NCBI RefSeq assembly: GCF_000069945.1
Contig: NC_010545.1
Coordinates: forward strand, 2,232,001 to 2,296,000
Reading direction: 5' to 3'
DNA: 64,000 nucleotides
Origin: Corynebacterium urealyticum DSM 7109
Lineage (GTDB): Bacteria > Actinomycetota > Actinomycetes > Mycobacteriales > Mycobacteriaceae
This document shows, piece after piece, positions 17,014 through 26,324 of this stretch. The position numbers and the translations under genes were made by a program. Numbering within the stretch: position 1 is the stretch's first letter; each line of letters begins with the position of its first letter. The notes under the pieces were generated by a model that worked only from the letters and a program-made list of their open reading frames with translations, did no database searches and was not told the origin of the DNA.

Positions 17014-18068
17014 CCCAGGTACGTCACCGGCTCGCGGGAGAGCAGCTCCGGGCGGAAGCTCTCCGCCCAACCTTCGAGGATCTCCGCAGGGACCGCCCCC
17101 TGCGCCAGGGCGTCGCGCACCCTCGCGGCAGTCACGCCCACGGCCTCCCCCAGTGACTCCCCGATCCACGCCAGGGCATCGGCCACCCCGAGCTCGCGCA
17201 TCGTGACCGCCCCGTCGCGCTTCGCTAGGCGCTTGCCCTCCGGTCCGAGAACCAGCGGCACGTGCAGGTACTCCACCTCCGGCAACCCCAGCAGCCCGGC
17301 CAGGTACGCCTGCCGGGGCGCGGAACTCAGCAGGTCATCCCCGCGAACCACCTGGTCCACGCCCGCGAGCGCATCGTCCACCACGACGGCCAGGTTGTAC
17401 GCATACTCGCTGCCATCCAGCTGCGCGGTGTTCCCGCCGCGCCGCAGCACCATGTCATCCACCTCGCCGGTATAGGTCCCTTCTTTCAGGACGTCACTGC
17501 CCAACGCTTCCCCGGCCGCGAAGCCTTCGGTGATCGTGTGGGTGGTGACCAGGCTGGCCGGGGTGGCGGCCGAGGTAGAAAGATCACCGACGCGCAGCCT
17601 TAATGCTGGGCTGCGGCCCGCCTCGGCGAGCTCCGCCCGGCGCGTGCTTCGTTCCTCCTCGCTGAGATTCCGGCAGGTCCCGGGGTACGCGCCTGGGGCG
17701 GTGTGCGGGGCGCGGGAGGCCTCCTGGATCTCCTTGCGCGAGCAGTAGCACTCGTAGACCCGCCCCTGGTCAGCGAGCTTCTGCAGGGCATCGGCGTAGT
17801 GGTCGAGGCAGTCGCGCTCGTAGACGATCGGCCCGTCGTGGGTGATTCCGAGTGCGGCGAGGTCCGCGAGCTGCCGGCGGGCGGATTCTTCCGAGGAGCG
17901 CTGGGCATCAATGTCGTCGACGCGCAGGTGGAAGGCCCGGCCACTGTGGCGGGCGAAGAGCCACGCGAGGATCGCGGTGCGCAGGTTGCCCAGGTGCAGG
18001 TCGCCGGAGGGGCTCGGCGCATAACGACCAGCTCCCTGCTGTGCTAAACCGGCGCCCCCGTTAGCCAA
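17010..18068 (-). CDS. gluQ: glutamyl-Q tRNA(Asp) synthetase
   Basis: A truncated GluRS-like enzyme that activates glutamate and attaches it to queuosine at position 34 of tRNA-Asp; it lacks the anticodon-binding domain. Seen: HIGH-type motif [10 protein letters not shown], zinc-ligand pattern CYCSRKE ... CRN, and KMSKS-type motif [10 protein letters not shown] place the start at TTG 18068 (352 residues): it overlaps the tgt stop by 8 bp, has GGGAG 9 nt upstream and gives about 12 residues before the conserved GRYAPSPSG. An in-frame GTG at 18116 would overlap tgt by 56 bp. Coupling with tgt makes biological sense because Tgt supplies the modified base. Confidence 0.92.
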   Translation of the reverse strand: MANGGAGLAQQGAGRYAPSPSGDLHLGNLRTAILAWLFARHSGRAFHLRVDDIDAQRSSEESARRQLADLAALGITHDGPIVYERDCLDHYADALQKLADQGRVYECYCSRKEIQEASRAPHTAPGAYPGTCRNLSEEERSTRRAELAEAGRSPALRLRVGDLSTSAATPASLVTTHTITEGFAAGEALGSDVLKEGTYTGEVDDMVLRRGGNTAQLDGSEYAYNLAVVVDDALAGVDQVVRGDDLLSSAPRQAYLAGLLGLPEVEYLHVPLVLGPEGKRLAKRDGAVTMRELGVADALAWIGESLGEAVGVTAARVRDALAQGAVPAEILEGWAESFRPELLSREPVTYLG

Positions 18069-19416
18069 GGCGCTGCTCCCAGCCCGGCCCGTAGTAGCGG
18101 CCCATGAACTCCGCACGGTACTCCTCGAAGCGGCCCTCCAGCATCGCCTCCCGGATGTTGTCCACCAGCTTGATCATGAAGTGCAGGTTGTGCAGCGTGC
18201 ACAGCGTGCCCGCGAGGTATTCCTTCGCACGCAGCAGGTGGTGGATGTAGGCGCGGGTGTAGTTCTCGCTCACATAGCCACCCACCTCGGCGTCCACCGG
18301 CGTGAAGTCCCGGCGGAAGCGCGCGTTGGAGAGGTTCATCCGCCCATCGAGCGTGTACACCCCACCGCGGCGGCCGAGCCGGGTGGGCGCCACGCAGTCG
18401 AAGGTGTCCGCACCAGCGGCGATGGCAGTGAAAAGGTCATCCGGCTCGGAGATGCCCAGCAGGTGCCGTGGCTTGTCGTCCGGGAGCTCCTGGGAGACCC
18501 ACTCCACGATGGTTCCGAGATTCTCCTTCTCCAAGGCACCGCCGATGCCGAAGCCGCCGAAGCCGCGCTTGCCCTCTGCCTCAGCCTCCTCGGAGAGCTG
18601 CACCAGCCCGCGGGCTGCCTGCCGGCGCAGGTCCTCGTACTGGGCGCCCTGCACCACGCCCCACAGGGACTGCAGCGGCCGGTGGCTGCGCAGCTCCGTC
18701 TGGCGCTGGTGCTCCTCCAGGCAGCGCTTCGCCCAGCGGTGGGTGCGGGCCACCGACGCCTCCTGGTAGGCCCGGGTATTCGCCAGCGTGGTCAGCTCGT
18801 CGAAAGCGAACATGATGTCCGCCCCCAGCTGGTGCTGGATCTGCATGCTGACCTCGGGGGTGAAGCGGTGCTTGGAGCCGTCGATGACGCTGCGGAAGTC
18901 CACCCCGTCCTCGTCCACGATCGCCATGCGCTTCTTCTGCTGCGCGATGACCTTATCTTCGGAGACCTTCGAGTCCATCGCGAGGACCTTCTTGTAGCCC
19001 ACACCGAGGCTCATGACTTGGAATCCGCCGGAGTCCGTGTAGGTCGGCCCGTGCCAGTTCTCGAAGGTGGCCACGCCACCGGCTTCGTCGACGATGTCCG
19101 GCCCGGGCTGCAGGTAGAGGTGGTACGCGTTGGAGAGGATCGCCTGCGCCCCCGCGGATCGCACCTGCTCCGGGGTCAGGGTCTTCACCGTCGCTTTGGT
19201 TGCGACGGGGATGAAGGCGGGGGTGTTGATGTTCCCGTGCGGTGTTTTGAGCACGCCCACCCGCCCCTGCGTCAGCCGTGTTTCCCGGTCCCCTTCGCCG
19301 GAGTGCGATGCGATCGGGTCGGTCACCTCGCCCAGGGGCTTGAGGAGCTCGAAGGACGTATCAGTGGCAAACCCGGCCGCGTCGTGCGGTGGCTGCGAGT
19401 GGGATCCGGAAGTCAT
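18061..19416 (-). CDS. tgt: tRNA-guanine transglycosylase
   Basis: Exchanges guanine-34 of GUN anticodons for a queuine-type base. 451 residues with the nucleophile regions [12 protein letters not shown] and [12 protein letters not shown], and CTLHNLHFM near the C-terminus. The zinc site is unusual: the bacterial CxCxxC is replaced by EVGGYVSEN, leaving only the histidine of LHNLHF. Start ATG 19416 is chosen because a TAGACT box (19424-19429) ends 7 nt upstream (leaderless pattern); an in-frame start at 19497 would overlap the neighbouring gene. No queuosine synthesis genes are in the window, so the base may be salvaged. Forms an overlapping pair with gluQ. Confidence 0.94.
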   Translation of the reverse strand: MTSGSHSQPPHDAAGFATDTSFELLKPLGEVTDPIASHSGEGDRETRLTQGRVGVLKTPHGNINTPAFIPVATKATVKTLTPEQVRSAGAQAILSNAYHLYLQPGPDIVDEAGGVATFENWHGPTYTDSGGFQVMSLGVGYKKVLAMDSKVSEDKVIAQQKKRMAIVDEDGVDFRSVIDGSKHRFTPEVSMQIQHQLGADIMFAFDELTTLANTRAYQEASVARTHRWAKRCLEEHQRQTELRSHRPLQSLWGVVQGAQYEDLRRQAARGLVQLSEEAEAEGKRGFGGFGIGGALEKENLGTIVEWVSQELPDDKPRHLLGISEPDDLFTAIAAGADTFDCVAPTRLGRRGGVYTLDGRMNLSNARFRRDFTPVDAEVGGYVSENYTRAYIHHLLRAKEYLAGTLCTLHNLHFMIKLVDNIREAMLEGRFEEYRAEFMGRYYGPGWEQRLG

Positions 19417-19453
19417 AACCGACAGTCTAGTGCTCGCCCCGGACCCCACACGC

Positions 19454-21859
19454 CTAGCGCTTGGCAGCCTCGCCGATCTCCCCGCTGGCGAAGGCATTCT
19501 CCAGGGCCGAGCCCTCGACGTCCACGGTGGGCAGCACCTTATCCAGCCACTTCGGCATCCACCACGTCCCCTTACCGAAGAGGAACATCAGCGCCGGGAC
19601 GAACGTCATACGGATGAAGAAGGCGTCGAAGAGCACGCCCGCGCCGAGCGCGAAGCCGAAGATCTGGATGAACGGCAACGGCTGGAACACGAAGGACGCG
19701 AACACGCCAATCATGATCAGCGCCGCCGCCGTCACCACCTGCGCGCCCAGCGAGAAGCCACCGATCACGGAATCCTCCACCGCGGTATAGCGCGAACCGC
19801 GCGCCGCGACCTGCGAATCGTGCAGGAAACGCTCGCGCATGCGGGAGACGATGAACACCTGATAGTCCATCGCCAGGCCGAAGGTCACGCCGATGAGGAA
19901 GATCGGAACGAAGCTGATCAGCGGGCCCGGCGAGTGCCACAGCCCCCACAGGCCCTCCTGCCAGAACAGCACCGTCACGCCGAAGGCCGCGCCCACCGAA
20001 AGCAGGAACCCAAGTGCCGCGATCAGCGTGACCACGATCGAGCGGAAGACCATGAGCAGCAGGATCAGCGCCAGCCCCACCACGAGGCCCAGGTAAATCG
20101 GCATCGCGTCGGCCAGCTTGTCGGTGACGTCCTGCTGGATCGCTGTCAGGCCGGTAATGCCGATCGTCGCGCCGGTCGCCGCCTCGATCGCCGCCTGCTG
20201 TGCCCGCAGCGTGTGGATCAGCTGCACGGTCCGGTCATCCGTCGGGCCCTCCTTCGGCGTGACCAGCAGCTGCGCGGCGGTCTCGTCCTCACTCATGCCG
20301 ACGATCTGCGCGTTCACCACGTCCGAGTTCTGGCGCATCTGGTCCGCCGCGTACATGAACGTCGCCTGCGCCGGGCTCGGTTGGTTTTCCGACGTCGGTT
20401 CCGTGCCGCCACGGTAAGGCTTCAGCGCCTCCGCATCCGCGCGGGCCTCAGACCCGTCCACCACGACGAGCATCGGGGCATTCTTACCGCCTCCGAAGCC
20501 CTCCTCCAGCATCTCCGCGGATTTGCGCTGTGTGGAGGTCACGTTGGCCGTCTTATCCGAGGGCAGCGCCAGCTCGAGGTTCAGCACCGGGATCGACAGC
20601 CCAGCCAGCACCACCATCACCAGGGCAAGCATCAGCCCAGGCACGCGGTGCACGAGCTTCACCCAGCGCACGCTGATAGTGTTCTTCTGCTTTTCCGGTG
20701 GCACGGCGCGGGCCTCCGTGTCGTGCGGGCCGGCGGCCTCCTTCTTGAACACCCGATCCCCGAGCACGCCGAGCAGCGCGGGCAGCAGGGTCAGGGCCAC
20801 CAGCACGGCGATGAAGACATTCGCCGCGGCCGCGTAGCCCATATACGTCAGGAAGGTGATGTTCGCCAGGCGCAGCGAGACCAGCGCGATGATCACCGTC
20901 AGGCCGGCGAAAACCACCGCCGAGCCCGCCGTGCCGGTCGCCAACCCGATCGCATCCAGTCGGCTGCGCCCGTGCCGCAGCTCGTCGCGGTAGCGGGCCA
21001 TGATGAACAGTGCGTAGTCGATACCGACCGCCAGGCCCAGCATGAGGCCCAGCGTGGGCGTCATAGAATTCAACGGCACGAAGAAGGTCGCGCCGACCGT
21101 CAACAGCGTGCCAATACCGATGCCAACCACCGCGGTGAGCAGCGGCAACCCGGCGGCAAGGAGGCTGGCGAAGGTCACCCACAGGATGATCATCGCCACC
21201 ACCAGACCAGCGATCTCACTGATCGGTTCGACGGCGACGGGGTCCGCGAAGCCCAGACCACCGGCCTCGACGGTGAGCCCTGCGTCGCGAGAGATGTTCA
21301 TCGCCTCGGTGACGGCGGCACGGTCCTCGTCGGTGACGTCCGCGGGGACGGGGACGTCGAAGGTGAAGCTCAGCACGCCGGTGCGGCCGTCGTCGGAAAC
21401 AGCGCGGAGGGTGTGCGCGTCCAGCAGTGCGGTCTCGCGCGGCAGCCCCATGTCCATTTCCTGCTTGACGAGCTCCTTCTGCAGCCCGTCGTTCATCGTC
21501 ACGGGATTGTGCAGCTGGAGGGTGTCGCCGAGGTGCGAAACGTCCTTCTTAATGGCCTCGACGGTGCGGTCCATCGCAGCCATGTACTCGGGGTCCTTGA
21601 GCTGCTTGCCCTCCGGGGCCTGGAATACGACGTTGACGATCGATTCCTCGCCAGGGTCGCCCATCTCGGGGAACTTCTCCTGGAGCAGCTCGGTGGCGTG
21701 CGTGGAGGGCATGTCCTCGATTTCGAAGACGTCGTTGAATCCCTTCTGGCTCGTGAGCGCGGCCGCGCCGATACCGACGAGGACGACCAGCCAGATGCCG
21801 ATGGCGAGCCACTTACGAGTAAAGGACCAGCGTCCGAGGTGAAACAGGAACTTCGCCAC
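19454..21859 (-). CDS. MMPL/RND-family transporter
   Basis: 801-residue inner-membrane exporter with the two-fold RND layout: helix 1 near residues 15-35, a large extracytoplasmic loop, a block of helices containing GIDYALFIMARYRDEL, a second loop (about 420-540) and a second block with FGLAMDYQVFIVSRMRERF. The paired (G)xxxDY segments carry the proton-relay Asp-Tyr residues of MMPL proteins. In mycolata such proteins export lipids such as mycolate esters; here the substrate is unknown and the protein is shorter than MmpL3. GTG start at 21859, with GGAAGG 11 nt upstream. Its stop is 37 bp from the tgt start in the same direction. Confidence 0.9.
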   Translation of the reverse strand: MAKFLFHLGRWSFTRKWLAIGIWLVVLVGIGAAALTSQKGFNDVFEIEDMPSTHATELLQEKFPEMGDPGEESIVNVVFQAPEGKQLKDPEYMAAMDRTVEAIKKDVSHLGDTLQLHNPVTMNDGLQKELVKQEMDMGLPRETALLDAHTLRAVSDDGRTGVLSFTFDVPVPADVTDEDRAAVTEAMNISRDAGLTVEAGGLGFADPVAVEPISEIAGLVVAMIILWVTFASLLAAGLPLLTAVVGIGIGTLLTVGATFFVPLNSMTPTLGLMLGLAVGIDYALFIMARYRDELRHGRSRLDAIGLATGTAGSAVVFAGLTVIIALVSLRLANITFLTYMGYAAAANVFIAVLVALTLLPALLGVLGDRVFKKEAAGPHDTEARAVPPEKQKNTISVRWVKLVHRVPGLMLALVMVVLAGLSIPVLNLELALPSDKTANVTSTQRKSAEMLEEGFGGGKNAPMLVVVDGSEARADAEALKPYRGGTEPTSENQPSPAQATFMYAADQMRQNSDVVNAQIVGMSEDETAAQLLVTPKEGPTDDRTVQLIHTLRAQQAAIEAATGATIGITGLTAIQQDVTDKLADAMPIYLGLVVGLALILLLMVFRSIVVTLIAALGFLLSVGAAFGVTVLFWQEGLWGLWHSPGPLISFVPIFLIGVTFGLAMDYQVFIVSRMRERFLHDSQVAARGSRYTAVEDSVIGGFSLGAQVVTAAALIMIGVFASFVFQPLPFIQIFGFALGAGVLFDAFFIRMTFVPALMFLFGKGTWWMPKWLDKVLPTVDVEGSALENAFASGEIGEAAKR

Positions 21860-21955
21860 GAGCTAAGGGGCCTTCCATGCCGGGAAAAGGGGTATCGCTC
21901 CCAGCCTAATGGGTCGGGGCTTAGGTGCCCTAAGCGTGTATTAGCCGCTGGGCAG

Positions 21956-21984
21956 AAAAAAACCCCGTCCGGGAAGGACGGGGA
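21956..21984 (-). terminator. intrinsic terminator after tRNA-Ser(CGA)
   Basis: CCCCGTCC (21963-21970) pairs with GGACGGGG (21976-21983); on the minus strand the stem is followed by seven T residues. It separates the tRNA from the MMPL gene. Confidence 0.85.
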
Positions 21985-21992
21985 TCGTGTTG

Positions 21993-22077
21993 CGGTGGCG
22001 GAGGGATTTGAACCCTCGGAGGTTTTACCCTCACTCGCTTTCGAGGCGAGTACCTTCGGCCGCTCGGACACGCCACC
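21993..22077 (-). tRNA. tRNA-Ser (anticodon CGA)
   Basis: 85 nt. Acceptor GGTGGCG/CGCCACC, anticodon stem-loop CTCGC-CTCGAAA-GCGAG (anticodon CGA), long variable arm and T-arm GAGGGTTCAAATCCCTC. Confidence 0.95.
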
Positions 22078-22200
22078 AGGATCACAGCCAGGTGGCCATG
22101 AAAACCTTCGATAAGAGTAGCAAAACCGCACCCGCGCCCCAAAAGCCACGTCAGCGCTTCGGCAACGACCTGTGCCGGCGGTGCCCGGCTCCCCGCAGGG

Positions 22201-22722
22201 TTAGCGGAGCTTCTCGAAGAAACCCCGCAGGAGCTGCTCGCACTCCGGCTGCAGCACGCCCCCGCGCACCTCGGCCTTGTGCAGCAAAGCCTCCCGTGGC
22301 AGGTCCCACACGCTGCCGCACGCCCCGGTGCGGGGCTCGTAGGCGCCGAACACGATGCGACCCACCCGCGCCCCCAGGGCAGCTCCCGCGCACATCGCGC
22401 ACGGTTCCAAGGTCACGACCAAGGTGCAGCGCTCCAGCCGCCAGGAATCTCCGAGAGCTCGGACCGCCTGCCGCAGCGCGAGGACCTCCGCGTGCGCCAG
22501 AGGGTCGGCGTCCTGCTCGCGGCGGTTCGTCGCGGTGGCCAGGACGGTGCCGTCGGCGTCGACGACCAGCGCACCGACCGGAACATCCCCCGGCGGCGTG
22601 GAACAGGCGACGTCGATGGCCTGCCGCATCAGCTCCTCGTCAGCGACGTGCCCACCCTGCCGGGGCAGACCGCCCCCGATGAGCCGGTCCGGTTGGGCCG
22701 GGCTGCCAGGCTCAGTCGTCAT
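22201..22722 (-). CDS. tadA: tRNA-specific adenosine deaminase
   Basis: Zinc hydrolase that converts A34 to inosine in tRNA-Arg(ACG), which is itself encoded twice in this window. 173 residues with the deaminase signature: HAEVLAL (zinc His, catalytic Glu) and TLEPCAMCAGA (two zinc Cys). Start ATG 22722 overlaps the upstream gene by 11 bp; a longer in-frame start at 22797 would run deep into that gene and is rejected. Partner of the next gene, which belongs to the family named for its association with this deaminase. Confidence 0.93.
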   Translation of the reverse strand: MTTEPGSPAQPDRLIGGGLPRQGGHVADEELMRQAIDVACSTPPGDVPVGALVVDADGTVLATATNRREQDADPLAHAEVLALRQAVRALGDSWRLERCTLVVTLEPCAMCAGAALGARVGRIVFGAYEPRTGACGSVWDLPREALLHKAEVRGGVLQPECEQLLRGFFEKLR

Positions 22723-23242
22723 CGTCCTCGTCGTCAGGCAGGTTGGCGTCCAGCAGGTCGGAGAGCTCCTCGTCGAAGCCCAGCTCCTCAGCCACACAGA
22801 TCAGCTGCTCCGCCGGGTAGTACTCCGGATCGTCGAAAACAACCGTGAGCAGTTGCTCGGACACACCCAGGTCCTCCAGCATGTCGAATTCACCCTCTGG
22901 CCAGGGGGTATCGTTCTCGTCGGCCTCGTCGGCCTCTTCCTCGGTGGGGGTGTCGACGTCCAGCTCGTCGAGCATGTCGGTCGCCAGGTAGTCATCGATC
23001 GCCGCGGTGGCGTCCGACATCAAAATCCCCACTCCACCAGGGACGGGGCGCACGATCGCGCACCAGGAGTCCTCGATACAGACCAGCCCCAGAACGGCAC
23101 CTTCGGCGCGTTCGCTGCGGAGGTGGTCGACGAGGCTCTCGAGGGAATCGGTCGCGTCATCAGGCAGCTCGCGGAGCGCCCAGCCATGCTCGGTGCTGGT
23201 CGCCACGACAGCGATCGTGTCGAAGGAGTCAGTGTTACTCAT
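22712..23242 (-). CDS. putative tRNA adenosine deaminase-associated protein
   Basis: A 176-residue highly acidic protein ending DDEDDDD. Actinobacterial family of unknown function found next to tadA. Seen: N-terminal DTIAVVATSTEHGWALREL, a middle with ESLVDHLRSERAEGAVLGLVCIEDSWCAIVRP, an acidic linker, and a C-terminal block around FDDPEYYPAEQLICVAEELGF. Start ATG 23242 chosen over 23296 because the family begins shortly before 'dTIAVVA'. Overlaps tadA by 11 bp, so the two are probably translated together. Confidence 0.8.
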   Translation of the reverse strand: MSNTDSFDTIAVVATSTEHGWALRELPDDATDSLESLVDHLRSERAEGAVLGLVCIEDSWCAIVRPVPGGVGILMSDATAAIDDYLATDMLDELDVDTPTEEEADEADENDTPWPEGEFDMLEDLGVSEQLLTVVFDDPEYYPAEQLICVAEELGFDEELSDLLDANLPDDEDDDD

Positions 23243-23373
23243 GTTTCGGATTTTAGCCGGTCGCCGGGCGTGAGTCTGCACCGCGGAGCCACCCATTGTT
23301 GGTGTCGTTCCGGCTACCCTGCCGGCTCACTCAGTCCCCGGCGCGCGTGCGGGGCTTATGAGAGAATTAAAGC

Positions 23374-24423
23374 GTGAATACGCAGCATGAATCCCAGCCC
23401 ACCCGTCACCCTCTGCACCCGTCGCCGGGCACCCCGACCGCGTTCGAGCGCTTCCCAGTGTGCGTCCTGGGGCTGGGGTTGATCGGTGGCTCTCTGCTGC
23501 GTGATCTCGCGGATGACGGCTGGCCAGCGTTCGGTTGGAATCGTTCCGCGAAGACGGTGGATCAGGCTACTGAGGATGGTTACGACGTCTCCGGGGACCT
23601 CACCGCGACCCTACAGCGCGCGGAACGGGAGGACGCCCTCGTCGTCCTCGGGGTTCCGGCTCCTGCGCTACCGGAGATTTTGGACGCCGTCGGCCAGCAC
23701 GCCCCGAGCGTGGGCCTGACCGATGTGACCAGCGTGAAGGGCGAGGTTCAGGCGCTGGTCGAGGATCGCGGGATGGCTGATCGCTTCGTCGGCGGGCACC
23801 CGATGGCAGGAACTGCGCATTCGGGCTGGCGCGCGACCCTCAACGGGCTCTTCGACGGCGCCGTCTGGGTGGTCGCTTACGACCGGGCCGTCGCTGAAAA
23901 CGAGCCCCCGCGCGCGTGGTTCACCACCTTCGAGCGGGTAGTGCGCATGGCGGAGGCCACCGGCGCGATCACGATCCCGAGCCGCTCGGGCGCGCACGAC
24001 CGCGCGGTGGCCCGGATTTCCCACCTGCCGCATGTTTTCGCCGAGACCTTGGCGATGGTGGGTGACCAGGGAGGGCCGCTCAGCCTCGCCCTGGCCGCAG
24101 GGTCCTTCCGGGACACCACCCGGGTGGCTGGCACCGCCCCATCCCTGGTCCGGGCGATGTGCGAGGGCAACCGGGATGCGCTGATCGAGTGCTTCGATGA
24201 AGCCCTGGAGATCCTCAACCAGGCTCGCGAGGAGCTGGAGCACAAGGACCTCAGCGCGCTGACGGAGGCCGGCTATGCCGCCCGGAAGCGCTACGAGGCT
24301 ACGACGAAGCACGGGGATGCCACGGATCCGCGCCCGGTGATCCGCGTGAGCCCCGGGGCGAAGGGCTGGGTGGACCAGCTACTCAGCGCGGAGTCCATCG
24401 GCGCACGCATCGAGATTTTCTAG
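23374..24423 (+). CDS. tyrA: prephenate (or arogenate) dehydrogenase
   Basis: NAD(P)-dependent oxidative decarboxylation in tyrosine synthesis. 349 residues: Rossmann motif VLGLGLIGGSLLRDL, LTDVTSVKG, the catalytic region GGHPMAGTAHSG, and the helical C-terminal dimer domain with RISHLPHVFAETL. Corynebacterial enzymes of this type tend to use arogenate; the choice cannot be read from sequence here. GTG start at 23374 follows a GAGAAT box by 6 nt (leaderless pattern). The aminotransferase gene pat, which would supply the preceding or following step, lies 2.3 kb away. Confidence 0.93.
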   Translation: MNTQHESQPTRHPLHPSPGTPTAFERFPVCVLGLGLIGGSLLRDLADDGWPAFGWNRSAKTVDQATEDGYDVSGDLTATLQRAEREDALVVLGVPAPALPEILDAVGQHAPSVGLTDVTSVKGEVQALVEDRGMADRFVGGHPMAGTAHSGWRATLNGLFDGAVWVVAYDRAVAENEPPRAWFTTFERVVRMAEATGAITIPSRSGAHDRAVARISHLPHVFAETLAMVGDQGGPLSLALAAGSFRDTTRVAGTAPSLVRAMCEGNRDALIECFDEALEILNQAREELEHKDLSALTEAGYAARKRYEATTKHGDATDPRPVIRVSPGAKGWVDQLLSAESIGARIEIF

Positions 24424-24451
24424 CCCCTCCGGACTCGCCACAAAAAGCAAG

Positions 24452-24489
24452 AAACCCCTGGTGGGGCCGAAGCCACCAACCAGGGGTTT
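24452..24489. terminator. bidirectional terminator between tyrA and tRNA-Arg
   Basis: AAACCCCTGGT (24452-24462) pairs with ACCAGGGGTTT (24479-24489), with a second small stem in the loop. A-rich flank on one side and T-rich on the other can serve both converging units. Confidence 0.8.
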
Positions 24490-24496
24490 GAACTCG

Positions 24497-24569
24497 TGCG
24501 CCCGAAGGGATTCGAACCCCTAACCTTCTGATCCGTAGTCAGATGCTCTATCCGTTGAGCTACGGGCGC
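24497..24569 (-). tRNA. tRNA-Arg (anticodon ACG), copy 1
   Basis: 73 nt, acceptor GCGCCCG/CGGGCGC, anticodon loop CTACGGA (ACG, expected to become ICG through TadA), T-arm AGGGGTTCGAATCCCTT. The same sequence occurs at 26325-26397. A promoter fits upstream: -10 TATAGT (24581-24586) and -35 TTGTTG (24605-24610), spacing 18. Confidence 0.95.
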
Positions 24570-24727
24570 AACAGGGCATAACTATACATGCCACCCCACA
24601 GAAGCAACAAATCGCAGCTCCTCGCACCAAAAAACGGAATTTTTGCGTGCCTAAACCTAGTGGTGGCCCGAATAATCGGCGTAACGTTGAAGGCCGACAA
24701 CAAGCCACTCCAACGAAAGGAACACGC

Positions 24728-25705
24728 ATGGCGACAATCAAGGCCGGCATCGTGGGGTACGGCAACCTCGGAAAGTCCGTCGAAGCCGTCATCAAGCAGA
24801 CCAGCGACATTGAACTGGTGGGCGTCTTCTCGCGCCGCGACAGCCTCGACACCGACGCGCCGGTCATCCCTGTTGCAGACGTGGCTGAGTACGCAGACAA
24901 GATCGACGTTCTCTACCTCTGCCTCGGCTCCGCCACCGATATCCCGGAGCAGGCACCGGAGTTCGCGAAGTACGCCTGCACCGTGGACACCTACGACAAT
25001 CACCGCGACGTCGCCCGCCACTACTCCGCGATGCAGGACGTCGCCGAGAAGGCTGGCAACGTCGCCGTCGTCTCCACCGGCTGGGACCCGGGCATGTTCA
25101 GCCTCAACCGCGTGTACGCAGCCGCCGTGCTGCCGGGCGCGCAGCAGAACACCTTCTGGGGCCCGGGCCTCTCCCAGGGCCACTCCGACGCCCTGCGCCG
25201 CATCGAGGGCGTTGCCTCCGCCGTCCAGTACACCCTCCCGGCCGAGGAGGCTCTGGACAAGGCTCGCCGCGGTGAGGCCGAAGGCATCACCGGCAAGAAC
25301 GCCCACAAGCGCCAGTGCTTCGTCGTCCCAGAAAGCGACGACGCCGCGCTGAAGGAGCGGATCGAAAACGACATCCGCACCATGCCGGACTACTTCGTCG
25401 GCTACGAGGTTGAGGTGAACTTCATCAGCCAGGAGGAGTTCGACAAGAACCACACCGGCATGCCACACGGCGGCCACGTGATCACCACCGGTGAGCTGGG
25501 TGCGACCCGCACCCACCACACCGTGGAGTACACCCTGGAGCTGGACCGCAACCCAGACTTCACCGCAGCCGTGCAGGTCGCATACGGTCGCGCTGCCCAC
25601 CGCCTGAAGGAGTCCGGCCAGACCGGCGCCTTCACCGTGCTGGAGATCGCACCGTACCTGCTGAGCGAGAAGTCCCTGGAGGACATGCTCCGCGAGGACG
25701 TCTAA
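24728..25705 (+). CDS. ddh: meso-diaminopimelate D-dehydrogenase
   Basis: NADPH-dependent reductive amination of tetrahydrodipicolinate to meso-DAP, the one-step route to lysine and peptidoglycan precursor that is typical of Corynebacterium. 325 residues, very close to the C. glutamicum length: Rossmann motif GIVGYGNLGKSVE, SRRDSLDTDAP, CLGSATDIPEQ, and the substrate-site region STGWDPGMFSLNR. Start ATG 24728 has AAAGGA 7 nt upstream; a longer in-frame start at 24647 is not needed. Stands alone, with a strong terminator at 25742-25779. Confidence 0.96.
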   Translation: MATIKAGIVGYGNLGKSVEAVIKQTSDIELVGVFSRRDSLDTDAPVIPVADVAEYADKIDVLYLCLGSATDIPEQAPEFAKYACTVDTYDNHRDVARHYSAMQDVAEKAGNVAVVSTGWDPGMFSLNRVYAAAVLPGAQQNTFWGPGLSQGHSDALRRIEGVASAVQYTLPAEEALDKARRGEAEGITGKNAHKRQCFVVPESDDAALKERIENDIRTMPDYFVGYEVEVNFISQEEFDKNHTGMPHGGHVITTGELGATRTHHTVEYTLELDRNPDFTAAVQVAYGRAAHRLKESGQTGAFTVLEIAPYLLSEKSLEDMLREDV

Positions 25706-25741
25706 GCACCTCACTCCGCCGCCAGGCTGGCGCGGACACAC

Positions 25742-25779
25742 AGAAGGGTCGCCACGGAATGAACCGTGGCGGCCCTTCT
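25742..25779 (+). terminator. terminator after ddh
   Basis: AGAAGGGTCGCCACGG (25742-25757) pairs with CCGTGGCGGCCCTTCT (25764-25779) with one G-T pair. Confidence 0.8.
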
Positions 25780-26126
25780 GACGTCGTAGAAAGAAAAACA
25801 GCGCCGCGGCCACCCACCAGGGCAGCGACGACGCTGTCATAAGAGTGCGCCCGAAGGTGTCTGAAGTCACGACATAGTTGACACGGTGTGCCTGGCAGAA
25901 CATTCCTGATGGTTGTCACATCAGTCGCGACATCGTTGACGCCCACCGATAGCACCGTTGCGGGATGATGGTTGTCACATCAGTCGCGACATCGTTGACA
26001 CTGACTATGCAAGCGTGGCGCGAAGGCGGGCGGGGATCAGCCAGGCAGGGTGTCAGCCGCTTGCACAGCCCACGATTCAGCACAGGACGAGCTTCTGAGG
26101 CCTTGCCGTCGGCGTATGTGCCCCTC

Positions 26127-26225
26127 CCGCGCCTCACCGCAGAAATCATCACGGAGCACTACATCGACACGTCCCGTGATTATCAAAAACCATACTGGCG
26201 AAAAGGGGACCCGCCCCTGGTGTAA
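26127..26225 (+). pseudogene. C-terminal remnant of an IS481-like transposase
   Basis: The frame ending at 26225 reads RLTAEIITEHYIDTSRDYQ followed by KPYWRKGDPPLV. The 'id..RDYQ' ending is characteristic of the C-terminus of IS481-type integrase-core transposases. Nothing of the catalytic core remains; the sequence before 26127 in this frame is not recognisable. Too short for certainty. Confidence 0.5.
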
Positions 26226-26232
26226 AAACACA

Positions 26233-26273
26233 AAACCGGCGCCGTTGGAAAATAAAAACCAAGGCGCCGGTTT
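26233..26273. terminator. strong hairpin at the end of the IS481-like remnant
   Basis: AAACCGGCGCCGTTGG (26233-26248) pairs with CCAAGGCGCCGGTTT (26259-26273), with one bulged base and an A-rich loop. It would end transcription of the remnant transposase, or of the tRNA-Arg copy 2 reading on the minus strand. Confidence 0.7.
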
Positions 26274-26324
26274 GTCCATCATGTCGCGACTGAGCTGTCA
26301 ACTATGTCGCGACTGATGACAGAG

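Noticed and set aside
19130..22114. A 994-codon open frame opposite tgt and the MMPL gene
   Set aside because: Shadow of high-GC coding sequence; His/Arg/Gln/Asp-rich composition with no domains, while the minus-strand genes are clear.
25706..26324. A second CRISPR or satellite array from the repeated TCAGTCGCGACAT motif
   Set aside because: Copies are unequally spaced, one is inverted, and they sit at the ends of an IS-like unit, so they are terminal repeats.
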